A stretch of 6,579 nucleotides of DNA from NCBI GenBank assembly GCA_029268325.1, contig JAJUGC010000127.1, positions 1 through 6,579 of the forward strand. The letters are read 5' to 3'. Both the position numbers and the translations under genes were made by a program. Below the pieces are notes generated by a model. That model did no database searches. It saw nothing but the letters and a program-made list of their open reading frames with translations, and had not been told where the DNA came from. Of the stretch, positions 1 through 6,350 are shown piece by piece. Position 1 is the first letter of the stretch; every line of letters begins with the position of its first letter. The DNA is from Gammaproteobacteria bacterium (GTDB lineage: Bacteria > Pseudomonadota > Gammaproteobacteria > Pseudomonadales > Oleiphilaceae).

Positions 1-2
1 AG

Positions 3-230
3 ATTACCCAGCCCGGGGGCAGTATTGAGCATTGGAACGAGGAGGCGGGAGCGGTCTGGATGCAGCGGATCACCGACAAGTTCGACAAGGTGATTTGGCT
101 CAATCCACTGCCGGAAAACTATTGGGGTGAGGGCGGCTCTCTGGGAATTACCCGGCAACTGGTGTCCGGCCATATGTATCCGTTGACACTAGAAGGGCTG
201 GAAAGGGGAATGAAATACCTCAGCAAGTGA
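3..230 (+). CDS. VWA domain (CoxE-like) protein, C-terminal fragment
   Basis: This is the 3' end of a gene that starts before the window; 75 codons remain before the TGA stop. The visible tail contains G-S-I-E-H-W-N-E-E, then a V-I-W-L-N-P-L-P-E-N-Y-W stretch, then G-H-M-Y-P-L-T-L-E-G-L near the end. I recognise this from the C-termini of von Willebrand factor A proteins of the CoxE-like group. There the W-L-N-P segment follows the last strand of the Rossmann-like VWA fold, and the M-Y-P-L-T-L segment forms the final helix region. The metal-binding MIDAS motif would lie upstream and cannot be checked. Such proteins often work with MoxR-type AAA+ ATPases, but no partner is visible. The gene is separated from the next by 143 bp containing a likely promoter, so it is probably a separate transcription unit. 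Family assignment is from memory of the tail only. Confidence 0.75.
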   Translation: MTQPGGSIEHWNEEAGAVWMQRITDKFDKVIWLNPLPENYWGEGGSLGITRQLVSGHMYPLTLEGLERGMKYLSK

Positions 231-285
231 GCCCTTTCCGGGTTCGCCAACGGGTTAAACGAAAGCCGGTTTTGGATTTGTTGAA

Positions 286-311
286 TCAGGTTCACATCCT
301 GAGAAGACAGG
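286..311. repeat. Short inverted-repeat cluster around the -35 box (possible operator)
   Basis: TCAGG (286-290) and CCTGA (298-302) form a perfect 5-bp inverted repeat with a 7-nt spacer. The -35-like TTCACA (291-296) fills almost all of that spacer. The right arm CCTG (298-301) can also pair with CAGG (308-311). The symmetry and its position on the -35 element would suit a dimeric regulator, but arms this short arise easily by chance. No regulator gene is visible nearby. Confidence 0.2.
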
Positions 312-322
312 GGTGTTATGAT
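291..322 (+). promoter_or_regulatory. Candidate sigma70 promoter with extended -10
   Basis: TATGAT at 317-322 matches the -10 consensus at five of six bases. It is preceded by TG at 314-315 in the correct extended -10 position. The best -35-like hexamer is TTCACA at 291-296, five of six matches to TTGACA, but its 20-bp spacer is longer than the usual 16-18 bp. The extended -10 could compensate for that. Transcription would start near 329-331, leaving a leader of about 45 nt before the ATG at 374. As no other gap in the operon exceeds 10 bp, this is the likely main promoter for all downstream genes. Confidence 0.45.
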
Positions 323-373
323 GCTAAGCCTCCAGACCGGCAGACTAAACAAGAATAAGGCAGACCCGCGATC

Positions 374-892
374 ATGGAACGATTCGGCATTCGATTCAGT
401 TTTCTTCTTATTTGGTTGGTTCTTCCTCTCTTGACTGCCCAGGCGGCTTCGTCCGTTGAAGAGAGGGCGGCAGCTCTTAAAAAACAGGTTGTAGACCTGA
501 ACCGGGAACTGTTTGAACTGGAGGAAGAGCTCCTTTATCCCGCCAATAGCCAGGTTGTAGTGTTCCTGGCCATCAACAGCAAACGGGGCTTTCAGCTCGA
601 CTCGGTTGAACTCAAGCTCAACGGGCGCCTCGCCACCACCTATCTTTATTCGGACCGGGAAATCAGCGCCCTCAATCGGGGAGGTGTCCAGCGTCTGTAT
701 ATGGGGAATCTGGGGGCTGGTTCCCATCGCATCGAGGCGGTCTTTAATGGTCGCGGCGCCAACGATCGCTACTATCGCCAGCAGGTCACCTACGATTTCG
801 AAAAGCAGCACACAGCAAAGTTCGTAGAACTGGTTGTGCAGGACTCCGGGGACGCCAACCTTCCTGACTTTGTGATTCGGGAATTTAAATAA
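374..892 (+). CDS. Exported coiled-coil/beta-domain protein of unknown function (172 aa)
   Basis: Residues 1-24 form a signal peptide: basic start (R3, R7), hydrophobic core at about 8-20, and T-A-Q-A before cleavage at A24/A25. Residues 27-54 form a charged amphipathic helix (E-E-R-A-A-A-L-K-K to L-E-E-E-L-L) that should be a short coiled coil. From about 59 to 156 the chain alternates hydrophobic strands with turns: V-V-V-F-L-A-I, F-Q-L-D-S-V-E-L-K-L-N-G, G-G-V-Q-R-L-Y-M-G-N-L and H-R-I-E-A-V-F. This resembles an Ig-like or PEGA-like beta sandwich. There is no helix-turn-helix and no cysteine. I recall homologues labelled 'AraC family transcriptional regulator' in databases; a signal peptide and beta-rich body contradict that. 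The chosen ATG gives the signal peptide directly, although its Shine-Dalgarno (AAGG at 357-360, 13 nt away) is weak. It is the first gene of the operon and ends 7 bp before the next. A periplasmic partner of the TPR proteins is a reasonable inference; the function is unknown. Confidence 0.85.
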   Translation: MERFGIRFSFLLIWLVLPLLTAQAASSVEERAAALKKQVVDLNRELFELEEELLYPANSQVVVFLAINSKRGFQLDSVELKLNGRLATTYLYSDREISALNRGGVQRLYMGNLGAGSHRIEAVFNGRGANDRYYRQQVTYDFEKQHTAKFVELVVQDSGDANLPDFVIREFK

Positions 893-898
893 GGCAGG
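891..898 (+). promoter_or_regulatory. Ribosome binding site overlapping the stop of the first operon gene
   Basis: AAGGCAGG directly abuts the TAA stop at 890-892. Its first AAGG lies 5 nt before the ATG at 900, while its second AGG (896-898) lies 7 nt before the alternative in-frame ATG at 906. The two starts differ by two residues, and the site does not clearly decide between them. The overlap with the stop codon suggests translational coupling. Confidence 0.5.
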
Positions 899-899
899 T

Positions 900-2831
900 A
901 TGCCGATGATATCGCACATGAATCCGGGAGCCTACGTGCTTCGCATTCTAGTGGGCGGTTTGACAGGAATGCTGCTGCTCTCCACCGTGGCGCAGGCTGA
1001 TAACAGCCGTGCGGACTACCTTCTGTATAAAGAGACGCTCTACCACCTCTATAACAATGATCATTTCAAGGCCCTGAACCTGCTGGAGAGCAGCCACACC
1101 GGCGCCACCCACATCGCCAACAAGTATCACAACCTCAATCATCTGCTGGCTATACAGTCATCTTTGCATTTAGGAATGTACCAGCAGGCCGAGGAAATCC
1201 TGGAACACCTCAACTTTACCAACCGGGAACCCACGATCCGTGAAATCAGCCGGATGTACCGGGGGAAGCTGAGCTATCAGCAGGGCCGATGGCAAGAAGC
1301 TGTGGACACCTTACGAAAACTGGGGCCGGAGATTCCCGACGAATACCGCGACGAGGCGTACTACTACCTGGCGATGGCCTTGATGCACCAGGGTCAGCTT
1401 CAGCAGGCTGCGCCGGTTTTGGCCCGGATGGGCAAGGAATCCCTGTGGACTGCCTATGGCTACTACAACCTGGCTATGGAATATGCAGCAATCGATACGG
1501 ATCCTTCCCGGGCGCTGGTGGCCTTAAGGGTTGCTGCTGCCATGACGAATACGTCGCCGGAAGGCCTGGCGCTCAGTGACCAGATCCATCTGAGCGCAGG
1601 CCAGCTGGCCCTGCGGGAGGGCGATTATGGTAAGGCCATGACTTTCCTGCAACGGGTCCGGGTAAAGGGCGAGGCGTCCCCTGAAGCGATATACGCTTAT
1701 GGGTTGGCCTACAAGGGGCTTGGCCAGTATCGGGCAGCGGTGCAGATGTGGCACCGCGCCAAGAAATACGCCTTGGTGATTCCGGGGGTGGCGGAAAGCT
1801 TTCAGGCTGTAGCCTATGGCTTTGAGCGGGAGAACCTCAGGACATCAGCACTGGAATCCTATGTGGAGGCAGTGTCGGTCTATGACAAGGAGCTGGCCTA
1901 TCTTGACAAGCTGATTGGGGAGCTTCAGCAAAAGGGTGCCTTGGAAGCCCTGTTGGAAGGCCATTCTGAACAGCAAACGGACTGGTTTCTCATGGGAGAC
2001 GTGATCACCAATACCCCCAAGGCCGGCCTGGTGGGCTCTCTTATGGCGGATGAAGTTTTTTACCGGCGCGCCAAGACGGTGCTCGAACTGAGGGAGTTGC
2101 AAAAGTCCCTGGACGAAGGAGCGGATAAGCTGAAGATTTTTCAGGGGATGGTGCAAGGGCAGCGGCAAAGGGCAGAGCGTTCTAACGCAACCCGTTCCCT
2201 GAGGGAAAAAGCAGCGGCGCTGAATAAGCTGGTGGCGGAGCGCAATGCCCTGGTGAGTGAGATTGAGAGTGCGGAAAAGGATCAGGACTATTTCCGGCTG
2301 GCTCCTCCGAAAATGCTGGCACAAAAGCGTCGTCTCGAAGACTTGAAAGGGGAGTTGGTGCGCCTGCAGCAACAGGGGCAGGCTGGAAGCGACACTGCTA
2401 CCAAGCTGGAAGAGCTAGAGCTGCTGGAAGGGGCCCTTTTATGGCAAGCCATGAGCGACTTTGACGCCAACCGTCAAAATGCTCGCCGGGCTGTCGCAGC
2501 TCTGGATGAACAGATCAGACTCTATAAAGAAGGGCTGAAACGCTTTAACGACCGGCTGAAGGGAGCCAGTGAAAGCCGGGGCTCCGTGGGCCGGATTGAG
2601 AGCCTGCGAGCGCGGACTACAGCCTTGTCCAGGCAGCTTCAGCAGCTTGTGAAAGAAGAAAATCAGGTGCTTGCCGCTTTGGCAGTAGAGCGCCTGCAAG
2701 AGCATCGCGCGCGAATTCAGGAGCATAGACGCCAGAGCCAGGTAGCCTTGGTCAACCTGCTGGATGATATTGCCGTGCGCCAAGTGAACCGGGTCGCACG
2801 ATCCACTTCGGAAAGGGGAGAACGGCTATGA
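900..2831 (+). CDS. Exported TPR and coiled-coil protein (643 aa)
   Basis: A hydrophobic segment at residues 12-30 followed by A-Q-A gives a signal peptide cut at about A33/D34, so the protein is periplasmic or peripheral to the outer membrane. Residues 38-330 contain about eight helix-turn-helix repeats of tetratricopeptide type. The clearest are 115-141 (Y-R-G-K-L-S-Y-Q-Q-G-R-W-Q-E-A), 152-177 (Y-Y-L-A-M-A-L-M-H-Q-G-Q-L-Q-Q-A), 229-253 (G-Q-L-A-L-R-E-G-D-Y-G-K-A) and 262-288 (Y-A-Y-G-L-A-Y-K-G-L-G-Q-Y). Residues 386-460, 473-512 and 525-615 are rich in K, E, R, Q and L with heptad-like spacing and should form a long coiled coil, broken by a P-P kink at 469-470. The protein has no cysteine. 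TPRs usually bind partner proteins. ATG at 906 or 918 would also keep the signal peptide. The stop overlaps the next start by 4 bp, which implies coupled synthesis. I do not recognise a named gene; scaffold in an envelope complex is inferred. Confidence 0.88.
   Translation: MPMISHMNPGAYVLRILVGGLTGMLLLSTVAQADNSRADYLLYKETLYHLYNNDHFKALNLLESSHTGATHIANKYHNLNHLLAIQSSLHLGMYQQAEEILEHLNFTNREPTIREISRMYRGKLSYQQGRWQEAVDTLRKLGPEIPDEYRDEAYYYLAMALMHQGQLQQAAPVLARMGKESLWTAYGYYNLAMEYAAIDTDPSRALVALRVAAAMTNTSPEGLALSDQIHLSAGQLALREGDYGKAMTFLQRVRVKGEASPEAIYAYGLAYKGLGQYRAAVQMWHRAKKYALVIPGVAESFQAVAYGFERENLRTSALESYVEAVSVYDKELAYLDKLIGELQQKGALEALLEGHSEQQTDWFLMGDVITNTPKAGLVGSLMADEVFYRRAKTVLELRELQKSLDEGADKLKIFQGMVQGQRQRAERSNATRSLREKAAALNKLVAERNALVSEIESAEKDQDYFRLAPPKMLAQKRRLEDLKGELVRLQQQGQAGSDTATKLEELELLEGALLWQAMSDFDANRQNARRAVAALDEQIRLYKEGLKRFNDRLKGASESRGSVGRIESLRARTTALSRQLQQLVKEENQVLAALAVERLQEHRARIQEHRRQSQVALVNLLDDIAVRQVNRVARSTSERGERL
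2814..2831 (+). promoter_or_regulatory. Strong RBS and ATGA stop/start overlap
   Basis: AGGGGAG at 2814-2820 lies 7 nt before the ATG at 2828. The tetranucleotide ATGA (2828-2831) is both the start of the downstream gene and the TGA stop of the upstream one. This is the classic arrangement for termination-reinitiation coupling and fixes the downstream start with confidence. Confidence 0.8.
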
Positions 2832-5653
2832 GGTCTCCCGTTTTCACTGTGCGTCATTTATTGGCCATAGCCGGATTGTTGGGCTTGGCGGGTTTAACTG
2901 GAATAGGGCTGAATCCCGTCTTGGCGGCGGAGCCCAAGCCCTTCCATATCATTCAAAAGGAAGGGGACCTGCAGACCCTGGGGGACCTCAAACCCTCGTT
3001 TATTGACTTTACTTCCAAGGCCACGCCCCAGGTTTCATTGGCGGAAGTGATCCGGCGCTACATTGAATTGATCAAAACCACGGATGACGCCGAGTTTCGG
3101 GTGCAGGCACTTCATCGCCTGGCCAACCTGGAGGTGCTTCTTGCGGATCAGGATGTTGAAGAGCTGCGGGACGAACGCCTTTGGCAAATGGCCATTGATA
3201 GCTATACGGAAGTGCTTAAGGCCAGGCCACGCCGTGAAGGTTACGACCAGCTGCTCTATCAGCTGGCTCATGCCTATGAGATGAAGGGAGATTTGGAATC
3301 CAGCTTAAAGCAGCTACAGCAGTTGGTAGAGCAAGCTCCCAGGTCATCTTATGTACCGGAGGCCCAGTTCCGTATTGCTGAGCTTCAGTACAGTTTCGGA
3401 CGCTATGCCGAGGCGGAAAAGTCCTATGAGCGGGTGTTGCAGCAGGGGGAGGATGGGTTTGCCAGCAAGGCCCAATACATGCTCGGCTGGGCGTTGTTTA
3501 AACAACATCGTTATGACTCCGCCTTGACCCAATACATCAGAATGCTGGATCAGCTCGATGTGGCCCAGCAGGATCTGAGTAATGTAGACCAGGAACTGAG
3601 GGACGATACCTTAAGAATCATGGCGGTCATTCTCGGCCATACCCGGGGGCATCAGGCCTTGGCGGAACTGCTGGACAGAACCCAACGGCACCAGTATGGG
3701 GAACTGTTGTATGACCGTCTGGCCTCTCACTATATGGAGCAGTTGCGGTACAAGGAAGCAGCCGACACGGCCGATGCCTTTATTGCCCGCTATCCCTACC
3801 ATCCTGAAGCCGCGCGGTTCTCGGTGCGACGCATCGAAGCTCTGGAGATGGCGAACGCACCCCAGTTGGTCTGGCAGGAAAAGGAACGGTTTGTTGAAGC
3901 TTTCGGCAAACAGGGGGAGTACTGGGCTCGACAGACCCATGAAACCCGCTCCGGGATTATGCCTTATCTGAGAACCTACCTGGATGAGCTCGGCCGGCTT
4001 TATTACAGTCGCGCCCAGCAAAGTCAGGGGGGAGCTAACTATCGACGTGCTGCTCAGTATTTCAGCCAATATGTACGGACTTTCCCCAATGAAACTGGTT
4101 CGGCTGAAAAGTATTTTCTTCTGGGTGAAGCTCTCACCAACACGGCCCGGTTTGAACCCGCCATCCGCGCCTACGAGCAGGCAGCCTATGGTTTCCCAGA
4201 GTTTCCCAAGCGTGCCGAAGCCGCCTATGCCGCGGTGTTGGCCTATGAGGAGTTGATCCAGAAGGCGCCGGCTCGGAGTCAGGAAGTCTGGCGCCAGCGC
4301 AGGCTGGAAGCACTGACCCGGTTTGCCGATGCGTTCCCCGAGGATCGCCGGGTGGGCAATCTCTTGTTGCTGGCAGCCAACGAACATCTGGCATATGGCA
4401 ACAACAAGGCGACTCTGGAGTTTAGCCAGCGCCTGATTAATGCCCAAGGCAAGGAGTCCGCGGCGAATGTAAGGGGGGCTTATCTGGCCCATGGCCATGC
4501 GGCATTCGAGCTGGGCTTGTACAACGAGGCGGAGGCCTCATTCAAAGAGGCTCTTGCACGTTGGCAAGGGCGGGACAGGCAGCGTCAGGAAATCGAGGAA
4601 AAGCTTGCCGCTTCGGTGTACAAGCAGGGCGAGCTGTTGTTGGCCCAGAACCATATCCTCGCCGCTGCGGAACAGATGTTACGGGTAGGCGAAGTGGCTC
4701 CCAACTCAGATATCCGTGCCCGGGCCCATTATGACGCGGCTATGAAGTTGCTAGAGGCCAAAATGTGGCCCCAGGCAATCGACGTGTTGGGGACATTTCG
4801 GCGCCAGTTTGGGCGTCATGAATTGGCAAAGGGCATAGAGGATAACCTGGTCTATGCCTATGAGCAGAACCGACAGCCAGACCTGGCGGCCAGGGAATTG
4901 CTGGCGATTCACAAGTCTGATCCCATACCGGAGCGGCGCCGCAAGGCATTGTTGCAGGCTGCGGAGTTATTCGCCCATGCTGGAATGCTCGATGACGCTA
5001 CCAGAGCCTACGCCACCTATGCCAAGCAGTTCCCCCGTCCGGTGGATCAGGCGGCGGAAGTACACCGTAAGCTTGTCGACCTCTATACCCAGCGTCAGGA
5101 GTGGGCGCAACGCAAGCGTTCCTTGAATGCCTTGGTGGAGATTGAAAAAACGGCGGGCAACGCCCGCAATGAACGGGTTCGGTATTTGGCCGCTGAGGCC
5201 TCCTGGATGCTGGCTCAGGATTTGAAAAAGGAGTTTGACTCCATTCGGTTGTCCCTGCCGCTGGACCGTGCACTCCTGAAAAAGCGCAAGGCCATGGAGC
5301 AGACCATGGCGATGTTAAAGCGCAGCAACGATTATGGAATCGCCGAGTTTTCCACCGCCGCAACTCACCTGAGTGGAGAGGTTTATCGCCAACTGGCTCA
5401 GGACCTTATCCAGTCAGCGCGGCCAACCGGTTTGTCCGAACTGGAGTTAGAGCAGTATGAGCTCCTTCTGGAGGAACAGGCCTTCCCGTTTGAGGAACGG
5501 GCCATTGAGTTCTTTGAGTTGAATACGGCGCGGGCGAAACAGGGAATTTATGACCGTTGGGTACGAAACAGTTATCGGGCTTTGAGTAAGTTGGTGCCGG
5601 CACGTTATGAGAAGGAAGAGATTCGTGTACATGTGGTTTCCCAGCTTCGTTAA
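2828..5653 (+). CDS. Large exported tetratricopeptide repeat protein (941 aa)
   Basis: Residues 1-33 form a signal peptide: basic start, hydrophobic core at 11-28, and V-L-A before cleavage near A33/A34. The mature chain is almost entirely helical repeats. Clear TPR units are at about 141-170 (L-L-Y-Q-L-A-H-A-Y-E-M-K-G-D-L-E), 177-206 (F-R-I-A-E-L-Q-Y-S-F-G-R-Y-A-E-A), 214-241, 292-320, 404-418, 427-452, 551-578 (H-A-A-F-E-L-G-L-Y-N-E-A-E-A), 592-620, 632-661 and 706-735. Residues 137-240 in particular resemble outer-membrane TPR scaffolds such as YbgF/CpoB or BamD in pattern. The last 130 residues (about 810-930) break the repeat pattern and form a distinct block around G-L-S-E-L-E-L-E-Q-Y-E-L-L-L-E-E-Q-A-F-P-F and a later D-R-W-V-R-N-S-Y. 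I recall a similar C-terminal block in TPR proteins of deltaproteobacterial motility and envelope clusters. The protein has no cysteine. It is probably the main periplasmic scaffold of the complex, perhaps an analogue of GltD/AgmU of Myxococcus, which is inference from architecture only. Confidence 0.9.
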   Translation: MRSPVFTVRHLLAIAGLLGLAGLTGIGLNPVLAAEPKPFHIIQKEGDLQTLGDLKPSFIDFTSKATPQVSLAEVIRRYIELIKTTDDAEFRVQALHRLANLEVLLADQDVEELRDERLWQMAIDSYTEVLKARPRREGYDQLLYQLAHAYEMKGDLESSLKQLQQLVEQAPRSSYVPEAQFRIAELQYSFGRYAEAEKSYERVLQQGEDGFASKAQYMLGWALFKQHRYDSALTQYIRMLDQLDVAQQDLSNVDQELRDDTLRIMAVILGHTRGHQALAELLDRTQRHQYGELLYDRLASHYMEQLRYKEAADTADAFIARYPYHPEAARFSVRRIEALEMANAPQLVWQEKERFVEAFGKQGEYWARQTHETRSGIMPYLRTYLDELGRLYYSRAQQSQGGANYRRAAQYFSQYVRTFPNETGSAEKYFLLGEALTNTARFEPAIRAYEQAAYGFPEFPKRAEAAYAAVLAYEELIQKAPARSQEVWRQRRLEALTRFADAFPEDRRVGNLLLLAANEHLAYGNNKATLEFSQRLINAQGKESAANVRGAYLAHGHAAFELGLYNEAEASFKEALARWQGRDRQRQEIEEKLAASVYKQGELLLAQNHILAAAEQMLRVGEVAPNSDIRARAHYDAAMKLLEAKMWPQAIDVLGTFRRQFGRHELAKGIEDNLVYAYEQNRQPDLAARELLAIHKSDPIPERRRKALLQAAELFAHAGMLDDATRAYATYAKQFPRPVDQAAEVHRKLVDLYTQRQEWAQRKRSLNALVEIEKTAGNARNERVRYLAAEASWMLAQDLKKEFDSIRLSLPLDRALLKKRKAMEQTMAMLKRSNDYGIAEFSTAATHLSGEVYRQLAQDLIQSARPTGLSELELEQYELLLEEQAFPFEERAIEFFELNTARAKQGIYDRWVRNSYRALSKLVPARYEKEEIRVHVVSQLR
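5612..5631 (+). promoter_or_regulatory. RBS inside the end of the 941-aa gene
   Basis: AAGGAAGAG (5612-5620) is purine-rich and lies within the last codons of the upstream gene. AAGGA is 8 nt from a GTG at 5625, an ideal distance, and the closing GAG is 10 nt from an ATG at 5631. It favours one of these two starts over the ATG at 5607, which has no recognisable Shine-Dalgarno sequence. Confidence 0.45.
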
Positions 5654-6341
5654 GAAAGCTTTCCACTGCCTGCTAAGTCTACTGCGCCTGGAATTAGGGG
5701 GCAGGGCACGGTTGCTGGACAGTAACCCGGTTCACGGCCCGAGCACAGAGGGATCCCGATCGGTCCTGGCGCCGGTAAAGCTGTGGCTATTGGTGTTGAT
5801 GTTGGGGGCTGTGGCTGGGTGTGAGAGCTTGAGGAGCTTTCCGGGGATGTCGTCTGGCTCCCAGCAACAGACGGAGGCTGTTCAGCAGCAGTATCAATCA
5901 GCCGTGGATGCCATTACGCAAGGGGAGTACGAAACAGCACGGGCCCTGTTGGAGGAGCTGGTGGAGAATCATCCGGGCTTGGCCACTCCCTATGTCAACC
6001 TGGGAATCATCGCGGATCAGCAAGGCGATCAGGAAAAGGCTCTGCAATGGTACCAAAAGGCCTTGGAAGTGGATGCCGCTCAGCCTGAGGCCTTGAATCA
6101 ACTGGGAATTCTGTACCGCCAGAAAGGGCAATTGAAGAAGGCGCTGGAGACCTATCGCCGGGCGTTGGCCGCCAATGAGCGGTTACCCCAGATCCACTAC
6201 AACCTGGGCATCCTGTATGACCTCTACCTGGGCGACTATAGCCAGGCAGTGCATCACTATGAACGATATCAGGAGCTGACCGGGGGCCAGAATGCCCGGG
6301 TTCAGCAATGGATTCAGGATCTCAAGCGGCGGTCACCATAG
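5631..6341 (+). CDS. TPR lipoprotein
   Basis: The protein has a hydrophobic stretch W-L-L-V-L-M-L-G-A-V-A-G-C whose end V-A-G-C fits a lipobox. The cysteine (codon 5820-5822) would be lipidated and become residue 1 of the mature protein. The next residues are E and S rather than D, so sorting to the outer membrane is expected. After a Gln/Ser-rich linker come four good TPRs of about 34 residues. They span roughly 5892-6290 and include Y-V-N-L-G-I-I-A-D-Q-Q-G-D, L-N-Q-L-G-I-L-Y-R-Q-K-G-Q and I-H-Y-N-L-G-I-L-Y-D. The start is uncertain: ATG 5607, GTG 5625 and ATG 5631 all put an unusual 63-71 residues before the cysteine. A TTG at 5712, 10 nt after AGGGGG, would give a more normal 36-residue signal peptide. 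I chose 5631 as an ATG served by the purine-rich site just upstream. The gene overlaps the previous one unless TTG 5712 is used. A lipid-anchored TPR adaptor for the same complex, comparable in layout to GltE/AglT of Myxococcus, is inferred. Confidence 0.8.
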   Translation: MWFPSFVKKAFHCLLSLLRLELGGRARLLDSNPVHGPSTEGSRSVLAPVKLWLLVLMLGAVAGCESLRSFPGMSSGSQQQTEAVQQQYQSAVDAITQGEYETARALLEELVENHPGLATPYVNLGIIADQQGDQEKALQWYQKALEVDAAQPEALNQLGILYRQKGQLKKALETYRRALAANERLPQIHYNLGILYDLYLGDYSQAVHHYERYQELTGGQNARVQQWIQDLKRRSP

Positions 6342-6345
6342 GAGG
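6341..6345 (+). promoter_or_regulatory. Consensus Shine-Dalgarno GGAGG overlapping the TAG stop
   Basis: GGAGG begins on the last base of the preceding TAG stop. It lies 5 nt before ATG 6351 and 8 nt before the adjacent in-frame ATG 6354. The second spacing is nearer the optimum, so the true start may be the second Met. This is the strongest ribosome site in the window. Confidence 0.65.
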
Positions 6346-6350
6346 TCGGC

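Larger units (their letters stand above)
231..373 (+). other. Intergenic region upstream of the TPR operon
   Basis: This is the only sizeable non-coding gap in the window. It holds a candidate promoter in its right half (291-322) and a small inverted repeat around the -35-like box. Near its left end CGGGTT occurs twice as a direct repeat (239-244 and 251-256). I see no stem followed by a T-run, so there is no convincing intrinsic terminator for the upstream VWA gene; read-through into the operon is possible. Confidence 0.6.

Noticed and set aside
239..275. Possible terminator after the VWA gene
   Set aside because: The CGGGTT copies at 239-244 and 251-256 are direct, not inverted, and no stem is followed by a run of T.
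281..286. TTGAAT as the -35 box for the TATGAT -10
   Set aside because: The 30-bp spacing is far too long for sigma70; TTCACA at 291-296 is closer, although still long.
119..919. 266-codon open frame on the - strand spanning the intergenic region and the 172-aa gene
   Set aside because: It is antisense to a gene with a clear signal peptide, crosses the promoter gap, and its translation shows no coherent domain or export signal.
3611..4498. 295-codon open frame on the - strand
   Set aside because: It lies entirely within the 941-aa TPR gene, whose repeat pattern runs uninterrupted through it. Long antisense frames are common in GC-rich genes.
3240..4560. Repeated protein motifs in the 941-aa gene as DNA-level tandem repeats
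   Set aside because: Repeats are at protein level (TPR); I see no repeated nucleotide blocks, so recent duplication is not supported.
4998..5363. 121-codon - strand frame, and similar short frames within the TPR genes
   Set aside because: Composition (Pro, Arg, Cys, Trp-rich) is typical of shadow frames; no ribosome site or domain.
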